A stretch of DNA of 64,000 nucleotides from Pantoea alfalfae (lineage in GTDB: Bacteria > Pseudomonadota > Gammaproteobacteria > Enterobacterales > Enterobacteriaceae): NCBI RefSeq assembly GCF_019880205.1, contig NZ_CP082292.1:1612001-1676000 (forward strand), read 5' to 3'. Below, one piece after another: positions 17,311 through 26,492 of the stretch. The position numbers and the translations under genes are program-made. The notes below the pieces were generated by a model. The model was not told the DNA's origin, searched no databases, and was given only the letters and a program-made list of their open reading frames with translations. Position 1 is the stretch's first letter. Each line of letters begins with the position of its first letter.

Positions 17311-18222
17311 TTGGCGGGAACCAGTTTACTGACTTTACTTGATGATATTGCAACACTTCTGGACGATATTTCCGTCATGGGGAAAGTGGCGGCGAAAAAG
17401 ACTGCTGGCGTACTGGGCGACGATCTGTCGCTGAATGCTCAGCAGGTCAGCGGCGTCAAAGCCAACCGTGAGCTGCCGGTAGTATGGGGCGTTGCCAAAG
17501 GATCGTTTCTTAACAAACTGATCCTGGTGCCACTGGCGCTGATTATCTCCGCGTTTGCGCCCTGGCTGATTACGCCGCTGCTGATGATTGGCGGTGCCTA
17601 TCTCTGCTACGAAGGCGTGGAGAAGGTAATGCACAGTCTGCAGCATGACAAGCAGAGCAAATCACCGGAAGCGCGTCAGCAGCGACTCGAGTCGCTGGCG
17701 AATCAGAATGCGGCCGAGTTTGAGAAGAAGAAGATCAAGGGCGCAGTGCGCACCGATTTCATTCTGTCAGCCGAAATTGTTGCGATTACCTTAGGCATCG
17801 TATCGGAATCGCCGCTGCTCAACCAGGTGATTATCCTGGCGGGCATCGCAATTCTGGTTACGGTAGGCGTTTACGGCATCGTGGCGGCCATCGTGAAAAT
17901 TGATGACCTCGGTTTCTGGCTGCGTGAAAAGCCGTCGCGCGTTGCGCAGGGTATCGGCAGTGTGCTGCTGGCCGCCGCGCCCTGGCTGATGAAGATCCTC
18001 TCGGTAGTCGGCACCATCGCCATGTTCCTGGTCGGCGGCGGCATTGTGGTGCATGGCATCACGCCGCTGCATCATCTGATAGAGGAAGTCAGCAGTGGCT
18101 TCAGCAGCTGGATCGCGATGCTGCTCAGCAACGGCGCTAACCTGGTGCTCGGCTTTATCATTGGGTCGATCGTGCTGTTAGTGGTCAACCTTATTGCCAG
18201 AGTGCGCGGAAAATCGGTATAA
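17311..18222 (+). CDS. yedI: DUF808 inner-membrane protein YedI
   Basis: The 303-residue product starts at a TTG (17311) behind AAGGA, giving the usual family N-terminus [30 protein letters not shown]. Several hydrophobic helices follow ([58 protein letters not shown] and [18 protein letters not shown]). The DUF808 family is membrane-bound, function unknown. A start at 17260 would run through the preceding gene and is rejected. Confidence 0.9.
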   Translation: MAGTSLLTLLDDIATLLDDISVMGKVAAKKTAGVLGDDLSLNAQQVSGVKANRELPVVWGVAKGSFLNKLILVPLALIISAFAPWLITPLLMIGGAYLCYEGVEKVMHSLQHDKQSKSPEARQQRLESLANQNAAEFEKKKIKGAVRTDFILSAEIVAITLGIVSESPLLNQVIILAGIAILVTVGVYGIVAAIVKIDDLGFWLREKPSRVAQGIGSVLLAAAPWLMKILSVVGTIAMFLVGGGIVVHGITPLHHLIEEVSSGFSSWIAMLLSNGANLVLGFIIGSIVLLVVNLIARVRGKSV

Positions 18223-18255
18223 AGCGCACTGTGATTAAAGGTCAGGAGAATGACG

Positions 18256-18387
18256 ATGAACGACGACATGTTTGAATTTGATATCGACGCACAACTTGAG
18301 CAGGCTGAAGCGAAAGCAGAGAAAAAAGCCAGCGAAGTGCCGGATGATCTCGGTGACGAAGCCGATTGTGAAGGCTGTAAAATCTGA
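18256..18387 (+). CDS. Small acidic protein, 43 residues
   Basis: The ATG at 18256 follows AGGAG at seven bases, and a terminator follows the stop. The peptide is acidic and helical (MNDDMFEFDIDAQL...) with two Cys near the end (DCEGCKI). No family recognised. It lies 33 bases after yedI and is probably co-transcribed with it. Confidence 0.55.
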   Translation: MNDDMFEFDIDAQLEQAEAKAEKKASEVPDDLGDEADCEGCKI

Positions 18388-18407
18388 CGTCAGCGTCAAC
18401 ACTTCAT

Positions 18408-18438
18408 AAAAGCGGATAAGTTTTATCCGCTTTTTTTA
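18408..18438 (+). terminator. Terminator after yedI operon
   Basis: AAAAGCGGATAA and TTATCCGCTTTT form a perfect stem, followed by more Ts. Confidence 0.85.
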
Positions 18439-18569
18439 TATTCCGCATATCCAGCTGCTTAATTCTGAATTCGCCCTTTTTTTGCGTGCCTTAACAGGCA
18501 AGGGTCGGCTTTGCCTGCTATAAAGAAAATAATCACTCAGGTTAATAACACGCATGAAAGGAGCGCATT

Positions 18570-18749
18570 ATGGTTTTCGCAATCAGTGAAGAAGTGCAGC
18601 ATAAGGAAGAGGGGCAGACGATGGTGGTGACCGGCTACGCGAGTGGCATGGTGGAGTGCCGCTGGTATGACGGCTTTGCCGTGCGCAGCGAGGCTTTTCG
18701 CAGCGATGAACTCTGCGCCCTGAATCCGGCACAACAACTGGCGGGCTGA
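18570..18749 (+). CDS. yodC: YodC family protein (DUF2158)
   Basis: This 59-residue protein matches E. coli YodC closely: SEEV..KEEGQTMVVTGYASGMVECRWYDGFAVRSEAF...EL. The role is unknown. AAAGGAG precedes the ATG at 18570. Its position near yedP and yedI is conserved with E. coli. Confidence 0.88.
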   Translation: MVFAISEEVQHKEEGQTMVVTGYASGMVECRWYDGFAVRSEAFRSDELCALNPAQQLAG

Positions 18750-18835
18750 CAGCATCAGGCCTGTGGGTTCTGCGACCCGCCAGGCCCGGTTTCTGACTGC
18801 CTATGGCCCGGCACACTCCCTGTGCCGCCCTGTTT

Positions 18836-20056
18836 TCAGACGTTACCGTCGTTATCCTCTTCAACCGCCTGATAGATTCGCTGCAGCACATCCGGGAAGG
18901 CTGACTGGACACGACTCCAGCTCGGTATAAACGGCTTATCGTTAGGACGCTCAATAAACGCCTGACCTGCTTCCAGAATCGACTGGGTAAACATCTCTAC
19001 CGCAGCCTCTTCCACATGCTGATCAAACTTCAGCCCGTTCATTGCCGCTTCGTGATTGTAGGTCTCCATCATATCCAGCGCATTACGATAATAGGTTGCT
19101 TTCAGCACCCGGAACGAGTCGCTGGTCAGCGGCACACCCATGGTGGCGAGCTTGCGCAGCAGTGACTGGACAATATCACTGCTCATGCGCTTCAGGCCGC
19201 CGGTGCCATCATCTTCTGCCAGCGGCTGATGCTTGTGATCGTAGTTATCGGCGATCTCAACCTGGCACGACTGGCGGGTGGTGTAGTTACGATAAATCTC
19301 TGACAGCACGCCAATCTCCAGTCCCCAGTCGCCGGGGATCTTGATGCCGTTCAGCACATGCGTTCGCATGGCGAACTCGCCCGAGAGCGGATAGCGGAAG
19401 CTTGTCAGGTAATCCAGGTATTCCGAATGGCCATAGACTTTCTGTAGTGAGCGCAGCAGCGGCCCGACCAGCAGACGGCCGACGCGGCCATTCAGCTTGC
19501 CATCCGCGACGCGCGCGTAGAAGCCCTTACAGAACTCATACTGAAACGCCGGGTTGGCCAGTGGGTAGAGCAGGCGGGCCAGCATGCCACGCTCATACGT
19601 GACGATATCGCAGTCATGCAGCGCCACACAGCTGGTGCGATCTGACGCCAGCGTATAACCGGTGCAGAACCAGACGTTACGGCCTTTGCCGGGGTTGGTG
19701 GGCGACAGACCCTCTTTATCCAGTTCCGCATCAATGGCTTTCAGACGCGGGCCGTCGTTCCACAGGATGCGATGCCGTTGCGGCAGGCGGGAGAAGAACT
19801 CGCGGGCAAACAGGAACTGATCGCGGTCAGCACGATCCAGACCAATGACAATTTCGTCCAGATAAGGCACTTTGGCCAGCTCATCAACGATTTTCGTCAG
19901 CGCCGGACCTTCAAGTTCGGAAAACAGCGATGGCAGGATCAGCCCCATTTTGCGTTTGCGGGCAAAGCGAACCATCTCTTTTTCCAGCGACTCCACGCTG
20001 CGGTGGGTAAGGTTGTGGAAGTTGGTGATTACGCCATTCTGATAAAAGTCACTCAT
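18836..20056 (-). CDS. Glucosyl-3-phosphoglycerate synthase-like glycosyltransferase (GT81)
   Basis: The 406-residue cytoplasmic enzyme resembles GpgS/GT81 glycosyltransferases. It has an N-terminal nucleotide-sugar half with GLILPSLFSELEGPAL, EIVIGLDRADRDQF and the acidic metal motif LHDCDIVTYERGML, followed by an acceptor half (LSGEFAMR and GDWGLEIGVLSE). GpgS joins glucose from an NDP-glucose to 3-phosphoglycerate. The next gene upstream is the matching phosphatase yedP, so the pair should make glucosylglycerate or mannosylglycerate, compatible solutes. E. coli has only yedP. AAAGGATGATGCG precedes the ATG. Confidence 0.8.
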   Translation of the reverse strand: MSDFYQNGVITNFHNLTHRSVESLEKEMVRFARKRKMGLILPSLFSELEGPALTKIVDELAKVPYLDEIVIGLDRADRDQFLFAREFFSRLPQRHRILWNDGPRLKAIDAELDKEGLSPTNPGKGRNVWFCTGYTLASDRTSCVALHDCDIVTYERGMLARLLYPLANPAFQYEFCKGFYARVADGKLNGRVGRLLVGPLLRSLQKVYGHSEYLDYLTSFRYPLSGEFAMRTHVLNGIKIPGDWGLEIGVLSEIYRNYTTRQSCQVEIADNYDHKHQPLAEDDGTGGLKRMSSDIVQSLLRKLATMGVPLTSDSFRVLKATYYRNALDMMETYNHEAAMNGLKFDQHVEEAAVEMFTQSILEAGQAFIERPNDKPFIPSWSRVQSAFPDVLQRIYQAVEEDNDGNV

Positions 20057-20086
20057 CGCATCATCCTTTTAATGCCCGTGGGCAGC

Positions 20087-20878
20087 TTATTGAGATTGAG
20101 TCAAAAAATAGTCCAGCCCTTCACGCCAGCCTTCGGGGCCATGGTGAGCGGTGTGATAGACCTGCTGCTGATCGGTCCGGCTGAGTGTTACCGGTGTTTT
20201 ACTGTAGCCCTTAATCACGACGGCATAATCAACTGCATCCAGCATCGGCGCATCATTCGGCCCGTCACCGAGACCAATTGTGATGGGCGCTTCACCGGGG
20301 GCATGATCCAGCAGCCAGCGCAGCGCTTCACCTTTGCCGCAGCCTGCTGGCATGACATGCCAGAAACGTCCGCCCTGCGTCAGCGCCAGCCCTTCAGCAC
20401 GCAGTGCCTCCTGAAAGCTATCGAAAGCTTCATCGCTGTCGCGCCAGACAATCACTTCAGAGGCGTCGCGCTGGCGTGCCAGCGCGGCATCTCCCTCACT
20501 CAGTCCGGTCATTGAGGCCACTTCCGGATCGGAGAAATCATGAAAGCCGGTAAAGCGGTAGGCTGTTTTCAATGCAGCCAGCCGCTGGCAGAGGGCGTCA
20601 TAAGTCAGCGTGTTATCAGGCAGACGGATACGCTGCTGATCCTGCAGCTGAAGCACGGCACCGTTCTCGGCAATAAAGGGTGAACCACTGATCCCAAGTT
20701 TTTTTTGCAGCGGAATGATTTCGGCTGCCGTCTTACTGGAACAGATCACCAGCGGAATAGCGGACTGTTTTAGTGTGGTGAGCCACTCCGTGGCCGCATC
20801 CCAGCGATAGGTATGGTGGTCCAGTAGCGAACCATCGAGATCGGTAATAATCATTAACGGCTGTTGAAGATCGGGCAT
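20087..20878 (-). CDS. yedP: Mannosyl/glucosyl-3-phosphoglycerate phosphatase YedP (HAD family)
   Basis: The 263-residue HAD-superfamily enzyme has motif I ITDLDGSLLDHHTY, motif II VICSSKT and the distal motif GLGDGPNDAPML. It is YedP-like and would dephosphorylate the phosphorylated glycosylglycerate made by the neighbouring synthase. The start at 20878 follows AAAGGAG; a 16-codon extension is discarded. It is the first gene of a two-gene operon, with a 30-base gap to the synthase. Confidence 0.88.
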   Translation of the reverse strand: MPDLQQPLMIITDLDGSLLDHHTYRWDAATEWLTTLKQSAIPLVICSSKTAAEIIPLQKKLGISGSPFIAENGAVLQLQDQQRIRLPDNTLTYDALCQRLAALKTAYRFTGFHDFSDPEVASMTGLSEGDAALARQRDASEVIVWRDSDEAFDSFQEALRAEGLALTQGGRFWHVMPAGCGKGEALRWLLDHAPGEAPITIGLGDGPNDAPMLDAVDYAVVIKGYSKTPVTLSRTDQQQVYHTAHHGPEGWREGLDYFLTQSQ

Positions 20879-21192
20879 TAACAGGCTCCTTTCATCACGT
20901 TCGCGGCTAAAGCAGCGATTTTTCAATATTATAGTTGAATATGGCTCACACTTTTTTTCCTGCCACGTCGGCTGAAAATCCAGGATAAATCTTAAAAGAG
21001 AAGAGGGGAAAACGGGGGATACAAGAAATGTGCAGGCGCTAAGTCACTGGCTGGCCCGGTGTTTTCGGTAACTATAGCCTTACAACGACCCGGTTCGTTG
21101 CAAAAACGTGCATATCTGATACTTGTTTCGGTGACGCGATCGCGTAATCTGCATAGGTGTTAAGAATTCCCTGGTGTAACGAATTGAATTTT
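20879..21192. other. Intergenic region upstream of yedP
   Basis: About 310 bases with no gene on either strand. It must hold the yedP operon promoter (minus strand). I see no clear consensus site. Confidence 0.4.
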
Positions 21193-21220
21193 TACCCGGC
21201 CTTCCCGCCGGGTATTTTTT
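21193..21220. terminator. Terminator of yodD (bidirectional)
   Basis: TACCCGGC and GCCGGGTA with T-runs on both sides, 12 bases past the yodD stop. Confidence 0.8.
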
Positions 21221-21231
21221 TGAAATCGATT

Positions 21232-21465
21232 TCAGCGGTTAGCTTCATAGGCGCGATAGTCACAGATGTCGATTTCAAACGCTTCTGCCAGTTCGGTATA
21301 GGAGTGGAAAATCTGGCCTTCAACTTCGAGCCGTGGCATCTGGCCCTGCTCCATATATTCCCTTATCTCTCCTGACGTTTTCGCCTGAATCGCCGCCAGT
21401 AAACCCTCAACATCCACCTTCAAATCGGACGCCGGCATATCGGTGTGCTGCTTTTCGTCTGTCAT
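21232..21465 (-). CDS. yodD: YodD family protein
   Basis: The 77-residue protein shares the YodD pattern VDV.GLLAAI......EI.......V.G...H.Y.ELAEAFEIDI.DY....NR. It is a small stress-linked enteric protein with no assigned activity. Synteny with yedP and dsrB supports the assignment. Confidence 0.85.
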   Translation of the reverse strand: MTDEKQHTDMPASDLKVDVEGLLAAIQAKTSGEIREYMEQGQMPRLEVEGQIFHSYTELAEAFEIDICDYRAYEANR

Positions 21466-21542
21466 TTTCTGACTCCTGAGAGCAAACAGAATAATCAGTA
21501 TAGAACGCGGGGCAGAAAGAGGGGACCGGGCAGATCGCAGGC

Positions 21543-21650
21543 AAAAAAAAGCCCGCGCTGCGCGGGCAAAATCCTTGTTACTTCAGGTTGTGGCTGCACC
21601 TATGGGGGTGGTGCAGTGGAGGAAGTGTAAAGGCCAGGCGCGTAAGAAGT
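21543..21650 (-). ncRNA. Candidate small RNA at the dsrA-equivalent position
   Basis: On the minus strand a stem CTGCACC..GGTGCAG (plus coordinates 21593-21616) is followed by an unpaired stretch and then by a strong terminator GCCCGCGC/GCGCGGGC with at least eight Ts. No protein gene is read leftward into this terminator, so the transcript must be short and non-coding. In E. coli dsrA lies between dsrB and yodD, and this element lies in that interval, but its sequence does not match DsrA as I know it. The 5' end is a guess; no good -10/-35 pair was found. Confidence 0.45.
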
Positions 21651-21781
21651 CTTGCGGTGAAATGTTAAGAAATTGCAAAAATGGTCCTTACTCAGATTTA
21701 CCTGACTTTGCCCCTGAACAGAGCAGATTCGGCTATAGTTGATGATAAAGCTGATTTTTTTCAATACCTAAAGGAATGGTT

Positions 21782-21940
21782 ATGGACATCTTAAGAATTA
21801 TTATCGCAATTCTGCTGCCACCGCTGGGTGTGTTTATGCAGGTCGGTTTTGGTGGTGCTTTCTGGCTGAATATTCTGCTGACGATCTGTGGTTACATCCC
21901 TGGTATCGTTCATGCCGTCTGGGTCATTGCCCGCCGCTAA
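21782..21940 (+). CDS. yqaE: YqaE/Pmp3 family membrane protein
   Basis: The 52-residue protein has two membrane helices and the Pmp3 signature: I.AILLPPLGVFMQVGFG..FWLNILLT..GYIPGIVHA.W. The family is stress-induced and affects membrane potential. AAAGGAA precedes the ATG; a TATAGT at about 21734 may be its -10. Confidence 0.88.
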   Translation: MDILRIIIAILLPPLGVFMQVGFGGAFWLNILLTICGYIPGIVHAVWVIARR

Positions 21941-22002
21941 CGCGCTGCATCGCGCCGGTTCTTCGTTTAGACTGTACGCAGTAAATAATCAGGAGAACCG
22001 AA

Positions 22003-22197
22003 ATGAAGGTAAATGACCGCGTCAGCGTCAAAACCGATGGCGGCCCGCGTCGCGTTGGCACCATTCTGGCTATGGAGCCATTTAATGAAGGCACCATGTT
22101 TCTGGTCGCGCTGGAAGATTATCCATTAGGCATCTGGTTTTTTAATGAAACGCAGCAGCCGGATGGTATTTTCGTCGAGCCTTACCACGACGCCTGA
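22003..22197 (+). CDS. dsrB: DsrB protein
   Basis: The 64-residue protein ([43 protein letters not shown]) matches DsrB, a small enteric protein of unknown role encoded downstream of rcsA. CAGGAG precedes the ATG. A strong terminator follows. Confidence 0.92.
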   Translation: MKVNDRVSVKTDGGPRRVGTILAMEPFNEGTMFLVALEDYPLGIWFFNETQQPDGIFVEPYHDA

Positions 22198-22210
22198 GCC
22201 TGACGTGCAT

Positions 22211-22249
22211 AAAAAAGCCCCGTTACGTTAAACGTAACGGGGCTTTTTT
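22211..22249. terminator. Perfect bidirectional terminator after dsrB
   Basis: Eighteen or more pairs, AAAAAAGCCCCGTTACGT with its complement, two-to-three-base loop. It separates dsrB from the convergent chemoreceptor gene. Confidence 0.9.
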
Positions 22250-22302
22250 GCATTCAGCGCCGCTGCCGTCGACAACAGCCGCTGCCAGTTACCTGCCTGG
22301 CG

Positions 22303-24009
22303 TCAGAAGGTTTCCCAGTTATCACTACCGGTGGTCAGCGCCGGGCGCGGTGGCAGAGCGGATGTTTTGGCTGGTGATGTGACGCGGGTGGCCACACTTT
22401 TCGTGGCAGGCGAATCCTGCAGACGGAATGCCGCTACCGCCTGTGTCAGTTTGCCCGCCTGATCTTCCAGCGAGGCTGCTGCTGCTGAGGCTTCTTCCAC
22501 CAGCGAGGCGTTCTGCTGTGTGACGTTGTCCATCTCAGTGACCGCCTGGCTCACCTGCTGAATACCCCTGCTCTGTTCGTCCGATGCCGCGGCGATTTCC
22601 GACATAATATCGGTGACGCGACGTACCGCCTCGACAATCTCACCCATGGTACTGCCCGCTGCGCCAACCTGATGCGAACCGTCATTAATCAGCGTGACCG
22701 ACTCAGCAATCAGGGATTCAATCTCTTTGGCCGCCTGCGCACTACGCTGGGCCAGATTGCGCACTTCGCTTGCCACCACCGCAAAGCCGCGACCCTGTTC
22801 TCCGGCGCGCGCTGCTTCAACCGCTGCGTTCAGCGCCAGGATGTTGGTCTGGAACGCGATGCTGTTAATGACGTTAGTGATCTCAGCGATTTTCTTTGAG
22901 CTGCCGGAAATGTTGGTCATGGTTTTCACCACGCTATCGACCAGATCACCCCCGCTGCGCGCCTTGCCAGAGGCATCCGCGGCCAGCTGGCTGGCGTGAT
23001 GGGCATTCTCGGCGTTCTGTTTTACCGTGGCGGTGAGCTGTTCCATGCTGGCAGCGGTCTGCTCCAGTGCTGCCGCCTGCTGCTCGGTGCGTGAAGAGAG
23101 ATCGGTGTTACCAGCTGAAATTTCGCTGGAGCCCTGATAAATCGCCACAGCACCTTCACGCACCGTTCCGACGGTGGTGACCAGCGCCTGCTGCATCAGC
23201 TGCAGGTTGTGGATCAGCGTACCAATCTCACTGCGGCCATAGGGCAGGGGAACAGAGGTCAGATCGCCCTGCGCAATGCGTTCGATACGCATCACCGACT
23301 GACGCAGCGGGTTAATCACCACGCGTCGCAGGAAGACAAAGGTCAGCAGCACCAGCACCAGTGCGGCACTAAACGCCACGGCCATCGAGATAAAGCCAAT
23401 GCGTGACAGATGATCGGCTTCGGCAGTAATAGCATTCGCGCGGTCAGTACGAATTTTGATCGCCTTCAGTAACACTGCGTTATAGTCATCATCCAGCCTG
23501 CGGGTAACGTCCGTCTCCTGGGCGATAATGCCCTCAAAGCTGCCCTGTTTACCGGCATTAATCATGGGTATCAGGCCTTTATTGATGTAATCGTTGAAGC
23601 GTGCCTGCAGCGTGGCATCCAGTTCAACGTCAGCGGGGGTCTTCACTTCACGTGCCTGATAGACCGCAAACCCCTCTTTAGCCTGCTGAATCCGTTTTTC
23701 AGCAGCCGCCACGTTGGCGCGAAACGCGTCCATTTCACCAATACGCGCGGCGGCACCGGCCTGAATAATGGTCAGGCGTGCCGTACGCAGGTGGTTGGAA
23801 CTGTTAGCGAGGCCCATGCGAACCTGGATTTCGTCCGTAGCATCATTGAGAGAGTGGTTGCTTGAGATAAGAAAGTAACTGGCGATACCAATACAGAGTG
23901 CGAACAGCAGCAATATGCCGCCGAAGATCAGGCTAAACAGCGGCATCAGGCGGAGATTCTGCCAGATGCCAGCGCTTTTATGTCCATTATTATCTAATGC
24001 AGTGTTCAT
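22303..24009 (-). CDS. Methyl-accepting chemotaxis protein
   Basis: The 568-residue receptor has a transmembrane helix at about residues 21-48 and a periplasmic four-helix-bundle domain of the Tar type. A second helix follows at about 200-228, then HAMP. The cytoplasmic domain has the conserved tip NAAVEAARAGEQGRGFAVVA.EVR. It ends in NWETF, the CheR/CheB-tethering pentapeptide of major receptors. The ligand cannot be told; the ligand loop lacks an obvious aspartate or serine signature. It sits between dsrB and rcsA, where E. coli has none, so it is an insertion in conserved synteny. Confidence 0.93.
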   Translation of the reverse strand: MNTALDNNGHKSAGIWQNLRLMPLFSLIFGGILLLFALCIGIASYFLISSNHSLNDATDEIQVRMGLANSSNHLRTARLTIIQAGAAARIGEMDAFRANVAAAEKRIQQAKEGFAVYQAREVKTPADVELDATLQARFNDYINKGLIPMINAGKQGSFEGIIAQETDVTRRLDDDYNAVLLKAIKIRTDRANAITAEADHLSRIGFISMAVAFSAALVLVLLTFVFLRRVVINPLRQSVMRIERIAQGDLTSVPLPYGRSEIGTLIHNLQLMQQALVTTVGTVREGAVAIYQGSSEISAGNTDLSSRTEQQAAALEQTAASMEQLTATVKQNAENAHHASQLAADASGKARSGGDLVDSVVKTMTNISGSSKKIAEITNVINSIAFQTNILALNAAVEAARAGEQGRGFAVVASEVRNLAQRSAQAAKEIESLIAESVTLINDGSHQVGAAGSTMGEIVEAVRRVTDIMSEIAAASDEQSRGIQQVSQAVTEMDNVTQQNASLVEEASAAAASLEDQAGKLTQAVAAFRLQDSPATKSVATRVTSPAKTSALPPRPALTTGSDNWETF

Positions 24010-24045
24010 ATCCTTGCTCTCTTGAGGCTGTTGTTATAAGGCTTA

Positions 24046-24072
24046 ACATCGGCAAAAGAGTGTAAAGGCTTA
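24046..24072 (-). promoter_or_regulatory. Probable sigma-28 promoter of chemoreceptor
   Basis: On the minus strand TAAG, 15 bases, then GCCGATGT: close to the flagellar class 3 consensus TAAA-N15-GCCGATAA, with mismatches at one and two bases. It lies 40-60 bases upstream of the receptor start. Confidence 0.5.
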
Positions 24073-24106
24073 GGAGCAAGAGTGAGACCTGGATCCCAAT
24101 TCAGCG

Positions 24107-24134
24107 CAAAAAAAACCGGCCATTAAGGCCGGTT
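24107..24134 (-). terminator. Terminator of rcsA
   Basis: AACCGGCC and GGCCGGTT; on the minus strand the stem is followed by a run of Ts. It lies 16 bases past the rcsA stop. Confidence 0.8.
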
Positions 24135-24149
24135 CTTCAGGTCTGACGA

Positions 24150-24785
24150 TCAGCGAATATTAACGTAAATACCCGAGGTCACATTATCGGTTAAACGCAC
24201 CACATGATAAATAACCTGTTTATTATGGGTTTTGATTTTGCGTTTAATATTACCTTTGTGTGACGATACCGTTTTGGCCTTAATTTGCATTTTATCTGAG
24301 ATCTGAATGGTGTCATGACCTGACATCCACATCTTCAGCATGTTTGACTCAGTCTGGCTCAGCGTCAGCGGGTGAACATCCATGCCCGAAGAGATGCGCG
24401 CAGACTGGTTAAGCTTCTTCTGCAAATAGGTGCTGAGTAAGGAATCCAGGGTCGATGTCTTCAGCGATTTTGATGTAATAATCAGGTTCTTACGAACGTA
24501 GAGATATTCCTCAAAATGGATATTGCTAATCGCCATGAATATAAAGAACAGCGTATCAGGATGCTGCGTAATAATACTGCGGATACGTTCACTGGAATCT
24601 GACTCATGAATGAAACAATCTTCATTAATAAAGACGACACCAGGATTTAATTGCTCACATTTTTGCTGTAGTTGCTCAATATCGGAGACAGAAGAGATAT
24701 TTTTCTTCTTAACTCCCTTTAAAGACATGTAGTCTGATAATCCCAGGCGTGTGTAGTTGCAGGAATCCATAATAATAGTTGGCAT
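24150..24785 (-). CDS. rcsA: Transcriptional regulator RcsA of colanic-acid type capsule
   Basis: The 211-residue protein aligns with E. coli RcsA from [20 protein letters not shown] to the C-terminus. The LuxR-type helix-turn-helix is nearly identical ([35 protein letters not shown]). RcsA is an unstable Lon substrate that pairs with RcsB to activate capsule (amylovoran or stewartan type in Erwiniaceae) and to repress flhDC. The start at 24785 gives the usual N-terminus; an upstream six-codon extension is discarded. The gene is AT-rich relative to its neighbours, as is usual for rcsA. Confidence 0.95.
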   Translation of the reverse strand: MPTIIMDSCNYTRLGLSDYMSLKGVKKKNISSVSDIEQLQQKCEQLNPGVVFINEDCFIHESDSSERIRSIITQHPDTLFFIFMAISNIHFEEYLYVRKNLIITSKSLKTSTLDSLLSTYLQKKLNQSARISSGMDVHPLTLSQTESNMLKMWMSGHDTIQISDKMQIKAKTVSSHKGNIKRKIKTHNKQVIYHVVRLTDNVTSGIYVNIR

Positions 24786-24847
24786 AATAGCGACCCTCAC
24801 CAATTTGTTATCCGTTTAAATCAACGATGAATACGCGTTGCGGTACG

Positions 24848-24861
24848 AGAGAGATTTCTTA
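24848..24861 (-). promoter_or_regulatory. Possible RcsAB box upstream of rcsA
   Basis: TAAGAAATCTCTCT on the minus strand, about 65 bases upstream of rcsA, resembles the RcsAB consensus (TaaGaatatTCctA) with several mismatches. rcsA is known to be autoregulated. Weak match. Confidence 0.3.
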
Positions 24862-25412
24862 GGTACTTTTTTATTCTGCTCGTGCAGTGTGGCAACAGGC
24901 AAACGCCCGTAAAAGTCTTCATCCCTGACCCGTTCTGCAAAAAATTTGTGCTGCCATGACGTCACACATTCTCCGGCAATGGCGGGGAATGCCAGTGAAG
25001 TGCCGGAGATTCAGTAAAGCTCATTTTTTGAGAGCTGTGTCACTATCCCTGAAAACAGGAAGTTTTCTGATAGGACAATTCTCAAAAACATTTGTTTTAC
25101 GAAAGTGTGAAGTCTCAGCGTGCGATGACAATGCCGGAAAAAACATTTTTTAACAAGAAAAATCACTTAAAGTTTTTTTCCCTGTGAATTCAGTGTATTG
25201 CCAGTTTTGCATGCACATTCACAGTCTGACCGCTTCTGTGAACCACCCAACTAAAATACGCGAAGCCCGGTTTAATAAGAATTATTTTCAGACTCTCAGC
25301 ACATTTATCAGAATTTCCTTAGTTGCATTCTGGAAAACATGGTTCGGAAAATGCAGGGATGGTTTTGCGATACTTAAGTGTTGCTGAGCAAAGGTAGTTA
25401 GAAACTTAATGT
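24862..25412. other. AT-rich gap between rcsA and fliR, no gene seen
   Basis: About 550 bases. Two short frames of 65 and 67 codons occur but have poor starts and no recognisable product. The right part must carry the rcsA promoter; nothing else is assigned. Confidence 0.4.
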
Positions 25413-26198
25413 TCAGGGACGGGATAGTTCTGTCAGGAACAGGGCCAGTAAATCAAATATTTCACTGAACAAATGCTCACAGAACGGGGCCAGCAGGGGC
25501 ATCAGCAGGCTGATGGTTAAAATTCCGACTGATAAGGTAATCGGGAAGCCAATTGCGAAGATTGATAACTGTGGTGAAACACGGTTTAACAAACCCAGTA
25601 CCAGATTTACCATGAGTAACAAAACGATTAAGGGCAGCGCTAACATCATGCCATTAAGGAAAATTAATCCGCCGGATTTCACCAGCGCCATAAATGCGTT
25701 GGCATTTAGCGGGTGGCCACCAATCGGCAGCGTGTGAAAACTGTCCGCCAGCAGTGAGATCAGCCACAGATGTCCGTTAAAGGTCAGAAACAGCAGCATG
25801 GCCAGCATGTCGAGAAAACGGGCCAGCACCGGCATGTTCAGACGGCTGCCAGGATCAAAAAAGGTGGCGAACGAAATGCCCATCTGCAATCCAATCACTT
25901 CCCCGGCAAGGCGCACCGCCGCAAACGCAAACTGCATGGTAAAGCCCAGCGCGATACCAATCAGCATCTGCTGGATCAGCAGCCAGAAACCGGCAGGGGA
26001 AAACAGGGTGACATTGACAGCAGGTAACAGCGGCATCAGCAGCCAGGTGATCATCACCGCCAGTCCGATTTTGACACGTTTGCTGACGGATCGTTCACTG
26101 AGGATCGGCGCAGTAGCGAACAACGCCATGATGCGCACCAGTGGCCAGAAAAACTGGCTGACCCACTGAACCAGCTGGCTGCTGTCGAGAGTAATCAT
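25413..26198 (-). CDS. fliR: Flagellar export gate protein FliR
   Basis: The 261-residue integral membrane protein has six hydrophobic segments and the family signature [21 protein letters not shown]. FliR is part of the FliPQR export gate at the base of the flagellum. The ATG at 26198 overlaps the fliQ stop by one base (TGATG). Last gene of the fliLMNOPQR operon; the usual terminator was not recognised in the AT-rich DNA downstream. Confidence 0.96.
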   Translation of the reverse strand: MITLDSSQLVQWVSQFFWPLVRIMALFATAPILSERSVSKRVKIGLAVMITWLLMPLLPAVNVTLFSPAGFWLLIQQMLIGIALGFTMQFAFAAVRLAGEVIGLQMGISFATFFDPGSRLNMPVLARFLDMLAMLLFLTFNGHLWLISLLADSFHTLPIGGHPLNANAFMALVKSGGLIFLNGMMLALPLIVLLLMVNLVLGLLNRVSPQLSIFAIGFPITLSVGILTISLLMPLLAPFCEHLFSEIFDLLALFLTELSRP

Positions 26199-26467
26199 CA
26201 GCCGATGATATAAGGCAGGTTGGTAAAGACGGTCCGGATATAGTCCAGCAGCAGATTCAGCATCCACGGGCCGGCAATGATACCGGTGGTGGCAACCGCC
26301 AGGATCTTAGGAATAAAGGATAAGGTCTGTTCGTTGACCTGGGTCGCCGCCTGGATCAGGCTGATCAGCAGACCGCTGACCAGGGCTGCCAGCAGCAGCG
26401 GGGCGGCCAGCATCAGGGCGACGCGCATCGCTTCCTGTCCCATTACCATTACTGATTCGGGTGTCAT
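26198..26467 (-). CDS. fliQ: Flagellar export gate protein FliQ
   Basis: The 89-residue protein has two transmembrane helices ([27 protein letters not shown] and [22 protein letters not shown]) and the family N-terminus MTPESVM.MGQEAM. It is coupled to fliR by a one-base overlap and lies 25 bases after fliP. Confidence 0.96.
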   Translation of the reverse strand: MTPESVMVMGQEAMRVALMLAAPLLLAALVSGLLISLIQAATQVNEQTLSFIPKILAVATTGIIAGPWMLNLLLDYIRTVFTNLPYIIG

Positions 26468-26492
26468 GTCGTGCTCCGGTAAGAAAAGGGGA

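Noticed and set aside
21543..21650. Calling the small-RNA candidate DsrA itself
   Set aside because: Position matches but the sequence I know for E. coli DsrA is not visible.
24956..25387. Two short frames between rcsA and fliR
   Set aside because: AT-rich DNA yields them by chance; no start signal or homology.
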